From the NCBI RefSeq assembly GCF_013778455.1, contig NZ_JACEHE010000008.1, positions 248,001 to 312,000 of the forward strand: a stretch of 64,000 nucleotides of DNA, read 5' to 3'. A model generated the notes under the pieces. It had not been told where the DNA came from. It searched no databases and was given only the letters and a program-made list of their open reading frames with translations. How positions within the stretch are numbered: position 1 is the first letter of the stretch; every line of letters starts with the position of its first letter. The DNA is from Streptomyces himalayensis subsp. himalayensis. Lineage in GTDB: Bacteria > Actinomycetota > Actinomycetes > Streptomycetales > Streptomycetaceae. The translations under genes and the position numbers were made by a program. This document shows, piece by piece, positions 14,841-23,014 of the stretch.

Positions 14841-14900
14841 CGCGACGCGGTTCGCGACGCGGTTCGCGACGCGGTTGGCGACGCGGTTGGCGACGCTCAG
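14841..14900. repeat. 12-base tandem repeat, five copies
   Basis: Unit CGCGACGCGGTT, with three identical copies, one GG-starting variant and a decayed fifth copy that contains the stop codon of the gene ending at 14897. The array lies directly downstream of that gene; being a multiple of three it would extend the protein in frame if the stop were lost. Confidence 0.75.
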
Positions 14901-15943
14901 GCGAGCAGCTGGCTCTGAAGGATCACCGACTGGTGGAACGGGATCGCGGGCGCCCCGCCCTTCTTCTCGTGGAGGACGAGGGCGATGGTGTCGCCCGCGG
15001 CGATGTACGCCTGCCGGACCTGCTTCGCGCCGTACGGCTTGGGCTCGGCGTAGACGTAGTACTGGGTGCTCGGAGGCGAGTCCGAGCTGTCCCACTCCTG
15101 GTCGAGCTTGCTCTCCGGGGACCCGGCGAGGGACTGCCCGGGGACCGCCCCGACATCCAGTTCGTAGTCGAGGAAGGCGTCCGCGTACGCGACCGATGTG
15201 AAGCGCAGGAGATAGACCCGGGAGACGGTGCCGTCGGGCATGGTCCAGCCGCGCGCGACGATGTGCCGCAGCGCGGAGTCGGTCAGCGCCTGCTCGAGGT
15301 CCTTCCGCCGGTCCTTCTCATACTCCGAGACGTAACTCTCGACGGTCGTCCAGCCGCCGTCCAGGCGCTTGTCGGGCGTGGCCCCGGCGGGCGCGGGAAG
15401 CAGCAGCTCGCGCACGTCCGCGTGGTGGACCTCGGCTTCGTTGCCGTCGCTGAAGGGACGGGGCGAGCCGGAGGGCAGTGCCGGGAGCGACAGCTCCGGA
15501 TAGTCCCAGCGGCCGTCGTGCCGGGTCTCGAGTCCGGGCACATCGGTGCGTTCGAGGGAGGTGATCCCGAACGCCGTTCCGGTGCCGACGGCACCGAACA
15601 CCAGTACGGCGGCGGTCCAGCGGGCAACGGCGCGCAGGACGTGGCGGTCCTTCGGCGGCGAGGACTGCACCGACGCGGACTGCTCCGGCGCGGAGGCCTC
15701 CGGCGGCAGCGGGGGCATGGGAGGCGGGGCGACGGTGGCGGCTGCCGCTGTCGCGGCCGCGTAGGCCCCTGCGGGGTGCGCCGGCGCGCCTGAGTACGCC
15801 GGAGCCGCAGGGGCCGCCGGGGCCTCGGGGTAGGTCGGGGCCGCCGGGTACCCCTGGTACCCGGGGTACGCCGGGTACGCCTGGACTCCGTCGGCCCCCG
15901 GGACCTCCGGGGCGCGCTGCGGGTCCGTGGTCGGCTCGCTCAT
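14897..15943 (-). CDS. Single-pass membrane protein with Pro/Ala/Tyr-rich cytoplasmic tail, third of three paralogues
   Basis: 348 residues. N-terminal 95 residues are a disordered tail with YPAYPGYQGYP-type repeats, one membrane helix lies at about 105-125 (VARWTAAVLVFGAVGTGTAF), and the remainder is predicted outside. The external part has ELLLPAPAGA and DGGWTTVESYVSEY, echoed in the other two genes. The ATG overlaps the preceding stop as ATGA. No enzymatic motif is seen. Its position in a coupled operon suggests the three proteins form a complex at the cell surface. Confidence 0.7.
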   Translation of the reverse strand: MSEPTTDPQRAPEVPGADGVQAYPAYPGYQGYPAAPTYPEAPAAPAAPAYSGAPAHPAGAYAAATAAAATVAPPPMPPLPPEASAPEQSASVQSSPPKDRHVLRAVARWTAAVLVFGAVGTGTAFGITSLERTDVPGLETRHDGRWDYPELSLPALPSGSPRPFSDGNEAEVHHADVRELLLPAPAGATPDKRLDGGWTTVESYVSEYEKDRRKDLEQALTDSALRHIVARGWTMPDGTVSRVYLLRFTSVAYADAFLDYELDVGAVPGQSLAGSPESKLDQEWDSSDSPPSTQYYVYAEPKPYGAKQVRQAYIAAGDTIALVLHEKKGGAPAIPFHQSVILQSQLLA

Positions 15944-16941
15944 ACGTACTCCCCCGGGGACTCGATGTGGTCCAGTTGCTTGCGCAGCAGGTCGACGGCT
16001 TCGGACTTGGAGAACGGCTCGGAACCGTAGACCTCCATGGTCACGAGCAGCTCGCCTTCGTAGGCGATGCAGTGCATGGCGTCGAGGTCCGTCTCCGAGT
16101 CGGCGGGCATCAGGTAGCACGCGGCGTTCTTGAAGCCCTTGACCGACGGGCCCTTGCGGAAGACACCGACCGCGTCGAACAGCCGGGTCTGAAAGGTGTA
16201 CATGTCACGCACAGCCTTCTTGTTCTCCATCTGCGCGATCGACATCTCGGCGACACGGACGTGCGTGCCGTAGGTGTACGAGCGCATCGCGATGCCCTTC
16301 AGCCGCAGCTTCTCGACGTACTTGTCGCGCTCGCGGCGCTGCTTGCCCGTCAGGCCGCGGCCGGCCGCCTTCATGACGGCGACGGCCTCTTTGCCGCTCA
16401 GCTCGGCGTCATTGCCGTACTCGCCGATGTCCGGCCCGAGGCGGTAGTGCTCCGACACGGGCAGCAGCAGCCGGTTGAGCTCGGTGTCGGCCCGGCCACG
16501 GCCCACGTCGCCCGCCGGGTCCTTGCCGGGCTTGGCGTCGTTGTCGTCCGCCCAGAGGACGGTGGGCACGGTGCGGTCGGCGTCGTCCACGGTGACCTTG
16601 GTGTAGCCGAGACCGCCGACCAGGGCGCCCAGGACGAGGACGGCAGGCAGCACCGTGCCGACGAGACGGCGTGCACGCGACGTCCCGGGCGGGGGCGCGG
16701 GGGCGGGTACGGATCCGGGTGCGGCGGCAGGTCCGCCCGCGGGCACAGGTCCGAAGGCAGGGGCAGGTCCGAATGCAGGGGCAGGTCCGAATGCAGCGGA
16801 AGGTCCGGCCGCGGGCGCAGGTCCGGCCGCGGGCGTGGGCCCAGGCATGGCCGTGGGCTCAGGCATGGCCGCGGGCACGGGCCAGGGCCGGTGTGGGGCC
16901 TCGCCGGTGGGCCACGGAGTCGTGGGGGCCTCGTCGTTCAC
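15940..16941 (-). CDS. Single-pass membrane protein with Pro/Ala/Gly-rich tail, second of three paralogues
   Basis: 333 residues. Residues 1-88 consist of repeating PAPAxGP units, then a membrane helix (about 92-112, LVGTVLPAVLVLGALVGGLG) and an external domain with LNRLLLPVSEHYRLG, paralogous to LLIPRPKGA and LLLPAPAGA in its neighbours. Start and stop both overlap neighbours as ATGA, so translation of the three genes is coupled. The external domain contains a Cys pair (ACYLMPA and HCIAYE) that could form a disulfide. Function unknown. Confidence 0.7.
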   Translation of the reverse strand: MNDEAPTTPWPTGEAPHRPWPVPAAMPEPTAMPGPTPAAGPAPAAGPSAAFGPAPAFGPAPAFGPVPAGGPAAAPGSVPAPAPPPGTSRARRLVGTVLPAVLVLGALVGGLGYTKVTVDDADRTVPTVLWADDNDAKPGKDPAGDVGRGRADTELNRLLLPVSEHYRLGPDIGEYGNDAELSGKEAVAVMKAAGRGLTGKQRRERDKYVEKLRLKGIAMRSYTYGTHVRVAEMSIAQMENKKAVRDMYTFQTRLFDAVGVFRKGPSVKGFKNAACYLMPADSETDLDAMHCIAYEGELLVTMEVYGSEPFSKSEAVDLLRKQLDHIESPGEYV

Positions 16942-17921
16942 AAGCGCTCCAGCTGTCGCTCGGCCAGCGTCCGGATGTCCCTCTTGCTGATCGGCCTGGT
17001 ATCGAAAATGTGGATGTCGAACATGACGTCGCCCCGGTAGCCGAGGGCACGGGCTTCATAGAGCGGCAGATAGCCAGGCTTGTTCTGTACGGGGTAGACG
17101 AAGTAGCGGCCGTTGCCGCTGCCCTTGATGGGATCGCCCGCATAGCCCGCGCCCTCGTCCGATTCGGGCATGTAATCGAGCTGCGATTCCGCGAAGTCGA
17201 CGGCGCCCATACCGGCCCCGGAGCGGAACTGGACCAGCCGCACGGCGATCTGGCCGTACTGTCCCCGTTCCCAGTCGGCCCCCGCGACCCGGCGGATGTC
17301 CTCCTCCGCGAAGTACTCGAACATGGAGCCCTCGTCGACGTACTCCGTCGCGTAGTCGGCCGCAGTCATCCAGCCGTCGACCGGAAGGCTGCCGCCGTCG
17401 AACGTGGGCACATCCACCTCCCGGGCGCCCTTGGGCCTGGGGATCAGCAGCTTGCGCAGGTCACCCGCGGTCCTGCGGCTGCGGTCCTCCTTGTCGGAGA
17501 GCGGGTCCGGTTCCTTGCCCTCGGGCAAGGCCTTGCCCGGGTACGCGAGTCCCGGCTGCGCCAGTGCGGGCAGCGGCGTGGGCGGTCGCTCGGCCTGTAC
17601 GCCGTAGCCGACAGCGATACCGGCGACGAGGCCGAGAACGGCGGCGGTGGCGATGAGCAGAGCGGTTCGGCCATGCCGGCGCGGCGGGCGGGCGTCCGCC
17701 GCGCTCTCCCCATCCCGCACATCTGCCAGGGGCGCTGTCTCCGCCCCCGTCTGCCAGTGCCCCTGTCCCTGCACCCACTGCGCCGGGCCGGCCGCCGCCT
17801 GGTCGGTCGCCGCCGGGCCGGCCGCCGAAGACTCCGGCGATGTCACCGGCGGTACCGGTATCCCGGGTGGCCACGGCACACCAGCCCCAGGCGCCACAGC
17901 GTTGCGTGAATCTTCTTCCAA
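16938..17921 (-). CDS. Single-pass membrane protein with Pro/Ala-rich tail, first of three paralogues
   Basis: About 327 residues from a TTG at 17921 that follows GGGGGGA by six bases; no ATG or GTG gives a better start and the longer frame to 17981 has no Shine-Dalgarno. A tail of about 80 residues is followed by RRHGR and a membrane helix (ALLIATAAVLGLVAGIAVGYG), then an external domain with LRKLLIPRPKGA, DGWMTAADYATEYVD and a C-terminal RDIRTLAERQLERL. It heads the three-gene operon and is divergent from the DsrE gene. Function unknown. Confidence 0.68.
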   Translation of the reverse strand: MEEDSRNAVAPGAGVPWPPGIPVPPVTSPESSAAGPAATDQAAAGPAQWVQGQGHWQTGAETAPLADVRDGESAADARPPRRHGRTALLIATAAVLGLVAGIAVGYGVQAERPPTPLPALAQPGLAYPGKALPEGKEPDPLSDKEDRSRRTAGDLRKLLIPRPKGAREVDVPTFDGGSLPVDGWMTAADYATEYVDEGSMFEYFAEEDIRRVAGADWERGQYGQIAVRLVQFRSGAGMGAVDFAESQLDYMPESDEGAGYAGDPIKGSGNGRYFVYPVQNKPGYLPLYEARALGYRGDVMFDIHIFDTRPISKRDIRTLAERQLERL

Positions 17922-18036
17922 GAGGTCCCCCCGGGGACTGATGAAGCAAGAATTCCGTATCTGACGGCACAGCAGACTCATAAGGAACGCCGAGGGTTGC
18001 GCGCCATCGGATTACAGATCGGCCTACAGTTCGACC

Positions 18037-18399
18037 ATGGCGAAGAAGCTCGTGATCAAGGTGACCGCCGGGGCAGATGCCCCCGAGCGGTGCTCGCAGG
18101 CCTTCACGGTGGCGGCGGTGGCTGTCGCCAGCGGGGTTGAGGTCTCACTGTGGCTGACCGGCGAGTCGGCGTGGTTCGCGCTGCCCGGGCGGGCCGCGGA
18201 GTTCGAGCTGCCGCACGCGGCGCCGCTGCCCGATCTGCTCGAGTCGGTCCTGACCGCCGGCCAGGTCACGCTCTGCACCCAGTGCGCGGCCCGCCGCGAC
18301 ATCACGGAGAAGGACGTGATCGAGGGCGTGCGGATCGCGGGCGCGCAGGTCTTCGTGGGCGAGGCGATGGCGGACGGCGCCCAGGCACTCGTGTACTAG
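18037..18399 (+). CDS. DsrE-family protein
   Basis: 120 residues. Starts KKLVIKVTAGADAPERCSQAF and has GVEVSLWLTGESAWFAL and TLCTQCAARRDI, the layout of small DsrE/DsrF-like proteins. Family members are sulfur carriers or homomultimeric redox proteins; the CxxC pair could carry persulfide. The gene lies beside a rhodanese, DUF1416 and MoaD-like cluster. Its stop codon lies within a 21-base tandem duplication. Confidence 0.8.
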   Translation: MAKKLVIKVTAGADAPERCSQAFTVAAVAVASGVEVSLWLTGESAWFALPGRAAEFELPHAAPLPDLLESVLTAGQVTLCTQCAARRDITEKDVIEGVRIAGAQVFVGEAMADGAQALVY

Positions 18400-18426
18400 G
18401 AGTCCGCACTCGTGTACTAGGAGTCC
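18385..18426. repeat. 21-base tandem duplication spanning a stop codon
   Basis: 18385-18405 is repeated exactly at 18406-18426. The first copy encodes the last residues (ALVY) and the TAG of the DsrE-like protein, so the second copy is untranslated. It is a recent slippage product. Confidence 0.9.
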
Positions 18427-18465
18427 GGCCGGCGGCTCCCGAAGTCGCGCCGACGGCACGTCCCC

Positions 18466-18726
18466 CTAACGGCGCCGCTTCTTGCCGTCGAGTTCGTCCC
18501 ACCACTCGTCCGACGTGGGGTCCCCGGACGGATCGTCCCACCAGCGGTCGTCCGGGCCGCGCCGGTTGGCGACCATCGCGGCGACCGGCGGGATGACCAT
18601 CGCCACGATGCACATCCCCACCGCCACGGGAGTCGACCAGAGGCGTACGACTCCCCAGGCCAGGACGAACAGGGCCAGGCACGTGCCCATCATGGCGAAG
18701 TAGAGATGGCGCCTCCGGGCGTACAT
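18466..18726 (-). CDS. DUF3099 membrane protein
   Basis: 86 residues with two membrane helices (about 8-26 and 31-50) and a C-terminal tail containing DRWWDDPSGDP and EWWDEL, typical of DUF3099 proteins of actinobacteria. The ATG at 18726 begins the family-typical YARRRHLYF; an ATG at 18768 would add 14 unconserved residues. Convergent with the DsrE gene. No known function. Confidence 0.78.
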   Translation of the reverse strand: MYARRRHLYFAMMGTCLALFVLAWGVVRLWSTPVAVGMCIVAMVIPPVAAMVANRRGPDDRWWDDPSGDPTSDEWWDELDGKKRRR

Positions 18727-18889
18727 ATGTCCAGCGTAGTGCGGGGACGGGTCCCCTGACCCCGCCACGCCCCGCCCGGCCCCCGAACATGCCGAAGGAC
18801 CGCGAACATGCCGAAGGACCGCACCCCGTCCATGGCGTCCAACCCCTGGGGTGCGGCCCTTCAGCCGTTCAGCGATGTACGCCGAGTGC

Positions 18890-19177
18890 TCAGACGGCGA
18901 TCGCGACCTCGGCGAGGCCGCCCGTCTGGGCGACGACCGTACGGTCCGCGGTCCCGCCCGGAACCAGGGCGCGCACGGTCCACGTGCCCTCGGCCGCGTA
19001 GAACCGGAACTGGCCGGTCGCCGAGGTCGGGACCTCGGCGGTGAACTCGCCGGTCGAGTCCAGCAGGCGCACGTAACCGGTGACGGGCTCGCCGTTACGG
19101 GTCACCTGGCCCTGGATGGTGGTCTCACCGGGCTTGATCGTCGAGGCGTCGGGGCCGCCGACCTGCGCTCCACACAT
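18890..19177 (-). CDS. DUF1416 protein
   Basis: 95 residues starting MCGAQVGGP, a beta-sandwich (carboxypeptidase regulatory-like) protein with GQVTRNGEPVTGYVRL. DUF1416 genes accompany thiosulfate sulfurtransferase (cysA-type) in actinobacteria, as here with a 58-base gap. AAGGAGAAACAC precedes the ATG. The N-terminal Cys could accept sulfane sulfur, but this is speculation. Confidence 0.88.
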   Translation of the reverse strand: MCGAQVGGPDASTIKPGETTIQGQVTRNGEPVTGYVRLLDSTGEFTAEVPTSATGQFRFYAAEGTWTVRALVPGGTADRTVVAQTGGLAEVAIAV

Positions 19178-19235
19178 GTGTTTCTCCTTGGAAGTGAAAG
19201 TAGGCCGGGCGGCCGGGACTGGGGTTACCGGTGGC

Positions 19236-20075
19236 TTACTTGGCGGCGCCGAGCTCGATCGGGACGCCGACGAGGGAGCCGTACTCGGTCCAGGAGCCGT
19301 CGTAGTTCTTGACGTTCTGGACGCCGAGCAGCTCGTGCAGCACGAACCAGGTCAGCGCGGAGCGCTCACCGATACGGCAGTAGGCGATGGTGTCCTTGGC
19401 CAGGTCGACGTTCTCCTCGGCGTAGAGCTCCTTGAGCTCGTCGTCCGACTTGAAGGTGCCGTCGTCGTTGGCGTTCTTGGACCACGGGATGTTGCGGGCG
19501 GACGGGATGTGGCCCGGACGCTGCGACTGCTCCTGCGGCAGGTGCGCCGGGGCGAGCAGCTTGCCGCTGAACTCGTCGGGCGACCGCACGTCGACCAGGT
19601 TCTGGTTGCCGATCGCGGCGACGGCGTCGTCACGGAAGGCGCGGATCGAGGTGTCCTGGGCCTTGGCCTTGTACTCGGTCTTGGCGCGGGTGGGGACCTC
19701 GGCCACCAGGTCGCGGGAGTCGAGCTCCCACTTCTTGCGGCCGCCGTCGAGGAGCTTGACGCTCTCGTGGCCGTACAGCTTGAAGTACCAGTAGGCGTAG
19801 GAGGCGAACCAGTTGTTGTTGCCGCCGTAGAGGATCACGGTGTCGTCGTTGGCGATACCGCGCTCGGAGAGCAGCTTCTCGAAGCCGGCCTGGTCGACGA
19901 AGTCACGGCGGACCGGGTCCTGCAGGTCCTTCTTCCAGTCGATCCGGATGGCGTTCTTGATGTGGTTCTTCTCGTACGCGGACGTGTCCTCGTCGACCTC
20001 GACGATGACGACCTTCGGGTCGTCCAGGTGCTCCTGGACCCAGTCGGCGTCGACCAGGACGTCGCTGCGGCTCAT
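19236..20075 (-). CDS. Thiosulfate sulfurtransferase (rhodanese, CysA/SseA type)
   Basis: 279 residues with two rhodanese domains (about 1-135 and 145-279). The active-site loop YCRIGERS has Cys233 as the persulfide carrier; the inactive N-terminal domain has YGGNNNW at the matching point. It transfers sulfane sulfur from thiosulfate to acceptors such as cyanide or thiols. The ATG at 20075 is preceded by GGAGGAG. A Cys-rich leader peptide gene lies 151 bases upstream, implying control by cysteine supply, and DUF1416 follows in the same operon. Confidence 0.92.
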   Translation of the reverse strand: MSRSDVLVDADWVQEHLDDPKVVIVEVDEDTSAYEKNHIKNAIRIDWKKDLQDPVRRDFVDQAGFEKLLSERGIANDDTVILYGGNNNWFASYAYWYFKLYGHESVKLLDGGRKKWELDSRDLVAEVPTRAKTEYKAKAQDTSIRAFRDDAVAAIGNQNLVDVRSPDEFSGKLLAPAHLPQEQSQRPGHIPSARNIPWSKNANDDGTFKSDDELKELYAEENVDLAKDTIAYCRIGERSALTWFVLHELLGVQNVKNYDGSWTEYGSLVGVPIELGAAK

Positions 20076-20226
20076 GCTTCTTCTCCTCCGGGGCAGTTGC
20101 GGCGGGATGTGCGTCGGGTGGGCGTAAGGCGCGGCCGGCGGGCCCACGAACGGGCAGCGCACAGCGGCGGCGCGGATACGCGAAGGCTTCAAGGGGCCTC
20201 GGGATACGGGAGTCGAAAGCTCCCGC

Positions 20227-20307
20227 TCAGAAGCTGCGACAGAGCATGGCGGCGACGCGGCACAGGTCTACTGCCCGCCGCTTCGTAAGATCCGCCTGTT
20301 GCTTCAT
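20227..20307 (-). CDS. Cys-rich leader peptide upstream of the sulfurtransferase operon
   Basis: A 26-codon ORF: starts MKQQADLTKRRAVDLC and ends AAMLCRSF, with two Cys codons near the end, each followed by Arg. Streptomyces carry near-identical peptides annotated as putative leader peptides. In mycobacteria, Cys-rich leader peptides (for example Ms5788A upstream of cysA2) respond to cysteine by attenuation, and the gene order here is the same. Starved ribosomes would stall at the Cys codons and expose the downstream start region. Confidence 0.8.
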   Translation of the reverse strand: MKQQADLTKRRAVDLCRVAAMLCRSF

Positions 20308-20572
20308 GGGTCCGATCGTAGGGAGGGTCGGGCGGACATGTCACCGGTGTGTCGGATATTGAGACGCGATCGTCCGCATGCTGGAAACATGGACGCGCGG
20401 CATGCACTGCGGTGCGGCGGCGGCACCCGCGCCCGGGGCACCGCATCTGCTGTTCGGACGGCTCCATCTCGCTCTTCGGACAAGCGACGTGTCGTACGGG
20501 ACGCCCGTCCGCCGACGACACGACCGGCTCGCCGTCCTCCACCGACGGCTCACACGCCGCCCGGCCTACTCG

Positions 20573-21334
20573 CTACCCGGCGAGCTTCACGTCCGAACCC
20601 GTGACGGAGATCTCCACGCCGCCCTCGGCCGCCTGCACCTTGTCCAGCTTGATCCCGGCGGGCAGCCCGTCGATCGTCTGCGTGAAGTCGGCGATCTGCC
20701 GGACGCTCTCCTCGGCGACGGAGAACGGCAGATCCGGCAGCACGTCGGCGTCCACGCTCACGGTGTCGCCGTCGACCTTGACCGAGCTGAGCACCGACAG
20801 GCGTTCCGAGACGTCGTTGCCGAGCAGACTGCCCGTGAGCTCGATGCCGACCTTGATCTTGCCGTTGCCGCCGTCGGAGAGGCCGGTCACCTTGGCGGTG
20901 AGGCCCGGGATCACCTGGACGGGCTCGACCTGAGCGGCCTTGAGCAGCTCGTCGTAGGAGATGAGGGCGGTGCCGGAGGCCGAGTCGGCGGTCGCGGAAC
21001 TGTAGTCGCCGGAGAAGACGACACCGCGCAGACGGGCGTTCAGCTCGGCGATACGGATGCTGTCCGCGCCGCTGTCGCCGCCGTTCCCGCCGCTGCCGGT
21101 GGAGGCCTCGAAGTCCTTGATCCCGATCTCCACGTCGTCGAATTCGCCGCTCGTGAGCTGAGTGAGGAAGGGGAAGCCGTTGATCGACACGTCGGGGGTG
21201 CTGTCCAGGCCCTCGCTGGTGCGCAGCCGGTTCGCCGCCTCGTCCTCGGCGAAGCCGACCGCGACCCGGTCGGCGATCACGAACAGACCGCCGAGGATGA
21301 CGGCGAGGATGACAAGTACTCGCAGTGCGCGCAT
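20573..21334 (-). CDS. LmeA-like (DUF2993) secreted or anchored protein
   Basis: 253 residues: an N-terminal hydrophobic segment (LRVLVILAVILGGLFVIADRVAV) then a DUF2993 domain with DVSINGFPFLTQLTSGEFDDVEI, the diagnostic block. LmeA of mycobacteria is a periplasmic phospholipid-binding protein needed for lipomannan elongation; Streptomyces homologues are uncharacterised. Monocistronic in appearance, with a hairpin (21437) ahead of it belonging to the next gene. Confidence 0.8.
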   Translation of the reverse strand: MRALRVLVILAVILGGLFVIADRVAVGFAEDEAANRLRTSEGLDSTPDVSINGFPFLTQLTSGEFDDVEIGIKDFEASTGSGGNGGDSGADSIRIAELNARLRGVVFSGDYSSATADSASGTALISYDELLKAAQVEPVQVIPGLTAKVTGLSDGGNGKIKVGIELTGSLLGNDVSERLSVLSSVKVDGDTVSVDADVLPDLPFSVAEESVRQIADFTQTIDGLPAGIKLDKVQAAEGGVEISVTGSDVKLAG

Positions 21335-21436
21335 GGCTCGGTGTTCCCTCTGCCTCGGCGACAGCAGACCACAGCCCGGTCATCGGCCGTGTCCCACCAC
21401 CGGGGAGTGCCCGGTCCCGCCGAGCCTAACGCGGAT

Positions 21437-21457
21437 GAGCCCCCGGTCCGGGGGCTC
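21437..21457 (-). terminator. Hairpin terminator of the membrane-protein gene at 21522
   Basis: GAGCCCCCG (21437-21445) and CGGGGGCTC (21449-21457) form a perfect 9-base stem with a 3-base loop, 65 bases beyond the stop at 21522. Confidence 0.7.
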
Positions 21458-21521
21458 ACAGGGAGTTGTCGATCATCTGTGACGACGCAGCGCAGAGTCC
21501 CGGGGAGGAGCCCGGCAGGGA

Positions 21522-22574
21522 TCAGAGAAGTCCCCGGCCCAGCAGATACACGGCTGGAGCGGCCGCAGCCAGCGGAAGGGCGACCCCGGCGGTCATGTGC
21601 ACGAACCGCGACGGGTAGTCGTAGCTCGCCACCCGGTGCCCGACCAGCGCACACACCCCCGCACCGAGCCCCAGCAGCGCCCACTGCAGCCCGCTGGTAC
21701 CGCCGGACAGCGGCGCGATCTCGCCCACGGCGAATCCGGCCCCGGCGGCGGCCGGCAATGCCAGTACGACGGAGACCACGGCGGGCAGCGAGAGCGCCCG
21801 CACGAGAGCGCTCACGAGCACGGCGACGGCCACCGCGACGCCGCCCACCGTGACGGCGTCCGGGTCGGCAGCGAGATGTCCGGCCGCGATGATCGCGAGC
21901 GCCGCCGAGGCGACGGTCGCCATCAGCCCGTACATCCGCTCGTCCGGCGAGGCATGACTGCGCAGCTGCAGGACGAGGGCGAGCAGCACCCACACGCCGA
22001 GCGTGCCCAGGATCGCGGCCGGTGCGTTGCCACGCCCGGCGACCAGCAGGGCCGTGTCGGCGACGAGGGCGCCCGCGAAGGCGAGCGCGATGCCCTGCCG
22101 GGCGGGCCACATGCCGTTCAGCCGGAACCACCCGGCGGCGGTCACGGCCTGCAGCACGACGAGCGGTACGAGCAGCGCGTACTGCCCGACGGCCGCCGCC
22201 CCGGAGAGCAGCAGCCCGAGCACCGCGGTGAGCGCGGCGGGCTGCAGCCCGGGCTCGATGACGGGCGAACGCCCTTCGGCACGGGCGCGCTGGGCGGCGG
22301 TGAGTGTGGGGGCGGGGTCGTCCTGCCCGCTTTGGGCAGTCGTTCCTCCCCCAGTGCCTTGAGGGCCTGGGAGGTGCCCCCAGGGCCGGAACGGGTGGGC
22401 AAAGCCCCCCTCTTCGGGCGCCCCGGCGTGAGACGGCGCCCCCGCAGAGCGGGCGCCATACGGCACCGAAGCCGCCGGCACCTCCGGCGGCAACGGCTGC
22501 GAAGCCGCCCCGTACGCCTGCGGCGGCAGATACGGCTCGTACGTCTCGTACGTCTCGTACGGCTGGTTGCTCAT
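21522..22574 (-). CDS. Polytopic membrane protein of unknown function
   Basis: 350 residues. A Tyr/Pro-rich tail with YETYETYEPYLPP opens the protein, followed by a low-complexity stretch (about residues 57-86) that coincides with a dispersed repeat, and then eight or more hydrophobic helices from about residue 125 to the end. The ATG at 22574 was chosen over an upstream in-frame codon because it starts the recognisable tail. The MoaD-like gene ends 10 bases upstream, so they are probably co-transcribed. No transporter signature is recognised. Confidence 0.72.
   Translation of the reverse strand: MSNQPYETYETYEPYLPPQAYGAASQPLPPEVPAASVPYGARSAGAPSHAGAPEEGGFAHPFRPWGHLPGPQGTGGGTTAQSGQDDPAPTLTAAQRARAEGRSPVIEPGLQPAALTAVLGLLLSGAAAVGQYALLVPLVVLQAVTAAGWFRLNGMWPARQGIALAFAGALVADTALLVAGRGNAPAAILGTLGVWVLLALVLQLRSHASPDERMYGLMATVASAALAIIAAGHLAADPDAVTVGGVAVAVAVLVSALVRALSLPAVVSVVLALPAAAGAGFAVGEIAPLSGGTSGLQWALLGLGAGVCALVGHRVASYDYPSRFVHMTAGVALPLAAAAPAVYLLGRGLL
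22318..22405. repeat. Dispersed repeat copy inside the membrane-protein gene
   Basis: Reading on the minus strand it runs TTTGCCCACCCGTTCC, then GGCCCTGGGGGCACCTCCCA and AGGCACTGGGGGAGGAACG, ending TGCCCAAAGCGGG. The middle matches the copy at 38.9 kb and the ends match the short units at 40.1 kb. It is read through in frame as PGPQGTGGGTT-type residues. Confidence 0.65.
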
Positions 22575-22584
22575 ACTGCGGGTG

Positions 22585-22839
22585 TCACCCTCCTGCGAAC
22601 GGCGGGAGCACCTCGACCGTGCCGCCCTCGGCCAGCCGTACCGTCTCATGCCCGCGGGTCCCCACGGGGTCGCCGTCGACGAGGAACGAGCACCGCTGCA
22701 GCACGCGGACGAGCTCGCCGGGGTGCCGCAGCCGTGCGGCGTCGAGCGCCTCGGCGAGGGTCTCGGCCTCGTACGGCTCCTCGGCGGTACCGGCCGCGGA
22801 CTTGGCGGCGGCCCAGTAACGGATGGTCCCCGCTGCCAT
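22585..22839 (-). CDS. MoaD/ThiS-family sulfur carrier protein
   Basis: 84 residues, beta-grasp fold, ending in the GG dipeptide (PFAGG) that is adenylated and thiocarboxylated in MoaD and ThiS. It carries the conserved RYWAAAKSAAG start and FLVDGDPV block. AGGAG-type spacing precedes the ATG. Sulfur-carrier partners could be molybdopterin synthase or a cysteine-forming system; the large partner is not in this window. Confidence 0.85.
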   Translation of the reverse strand: MAAGTIRYWAAAKSAAGTAEEPYEAETLAEALDAARLRHPGELVRVLQRCSFLVDGDPVGTRGHETVRLAEGGTVEVLPPFAGG

Positions 22840-23014
22840 GTGCGGCTCCTCTCGTCGGTCTCGTCGGCTCGTCACGCTCGTCGATCCCGGCGGTCCCGGC
22901 GGTCTCGGCGATCGTCTGCGTCCATGATGGCGCGTCCCGGAACGGCATCGTACGCAAGGGCGGGCCGCCGGGAAGGTCATCGGATCCACAGGTCGGTCAC
23001 AAGGGACGGAGCCG

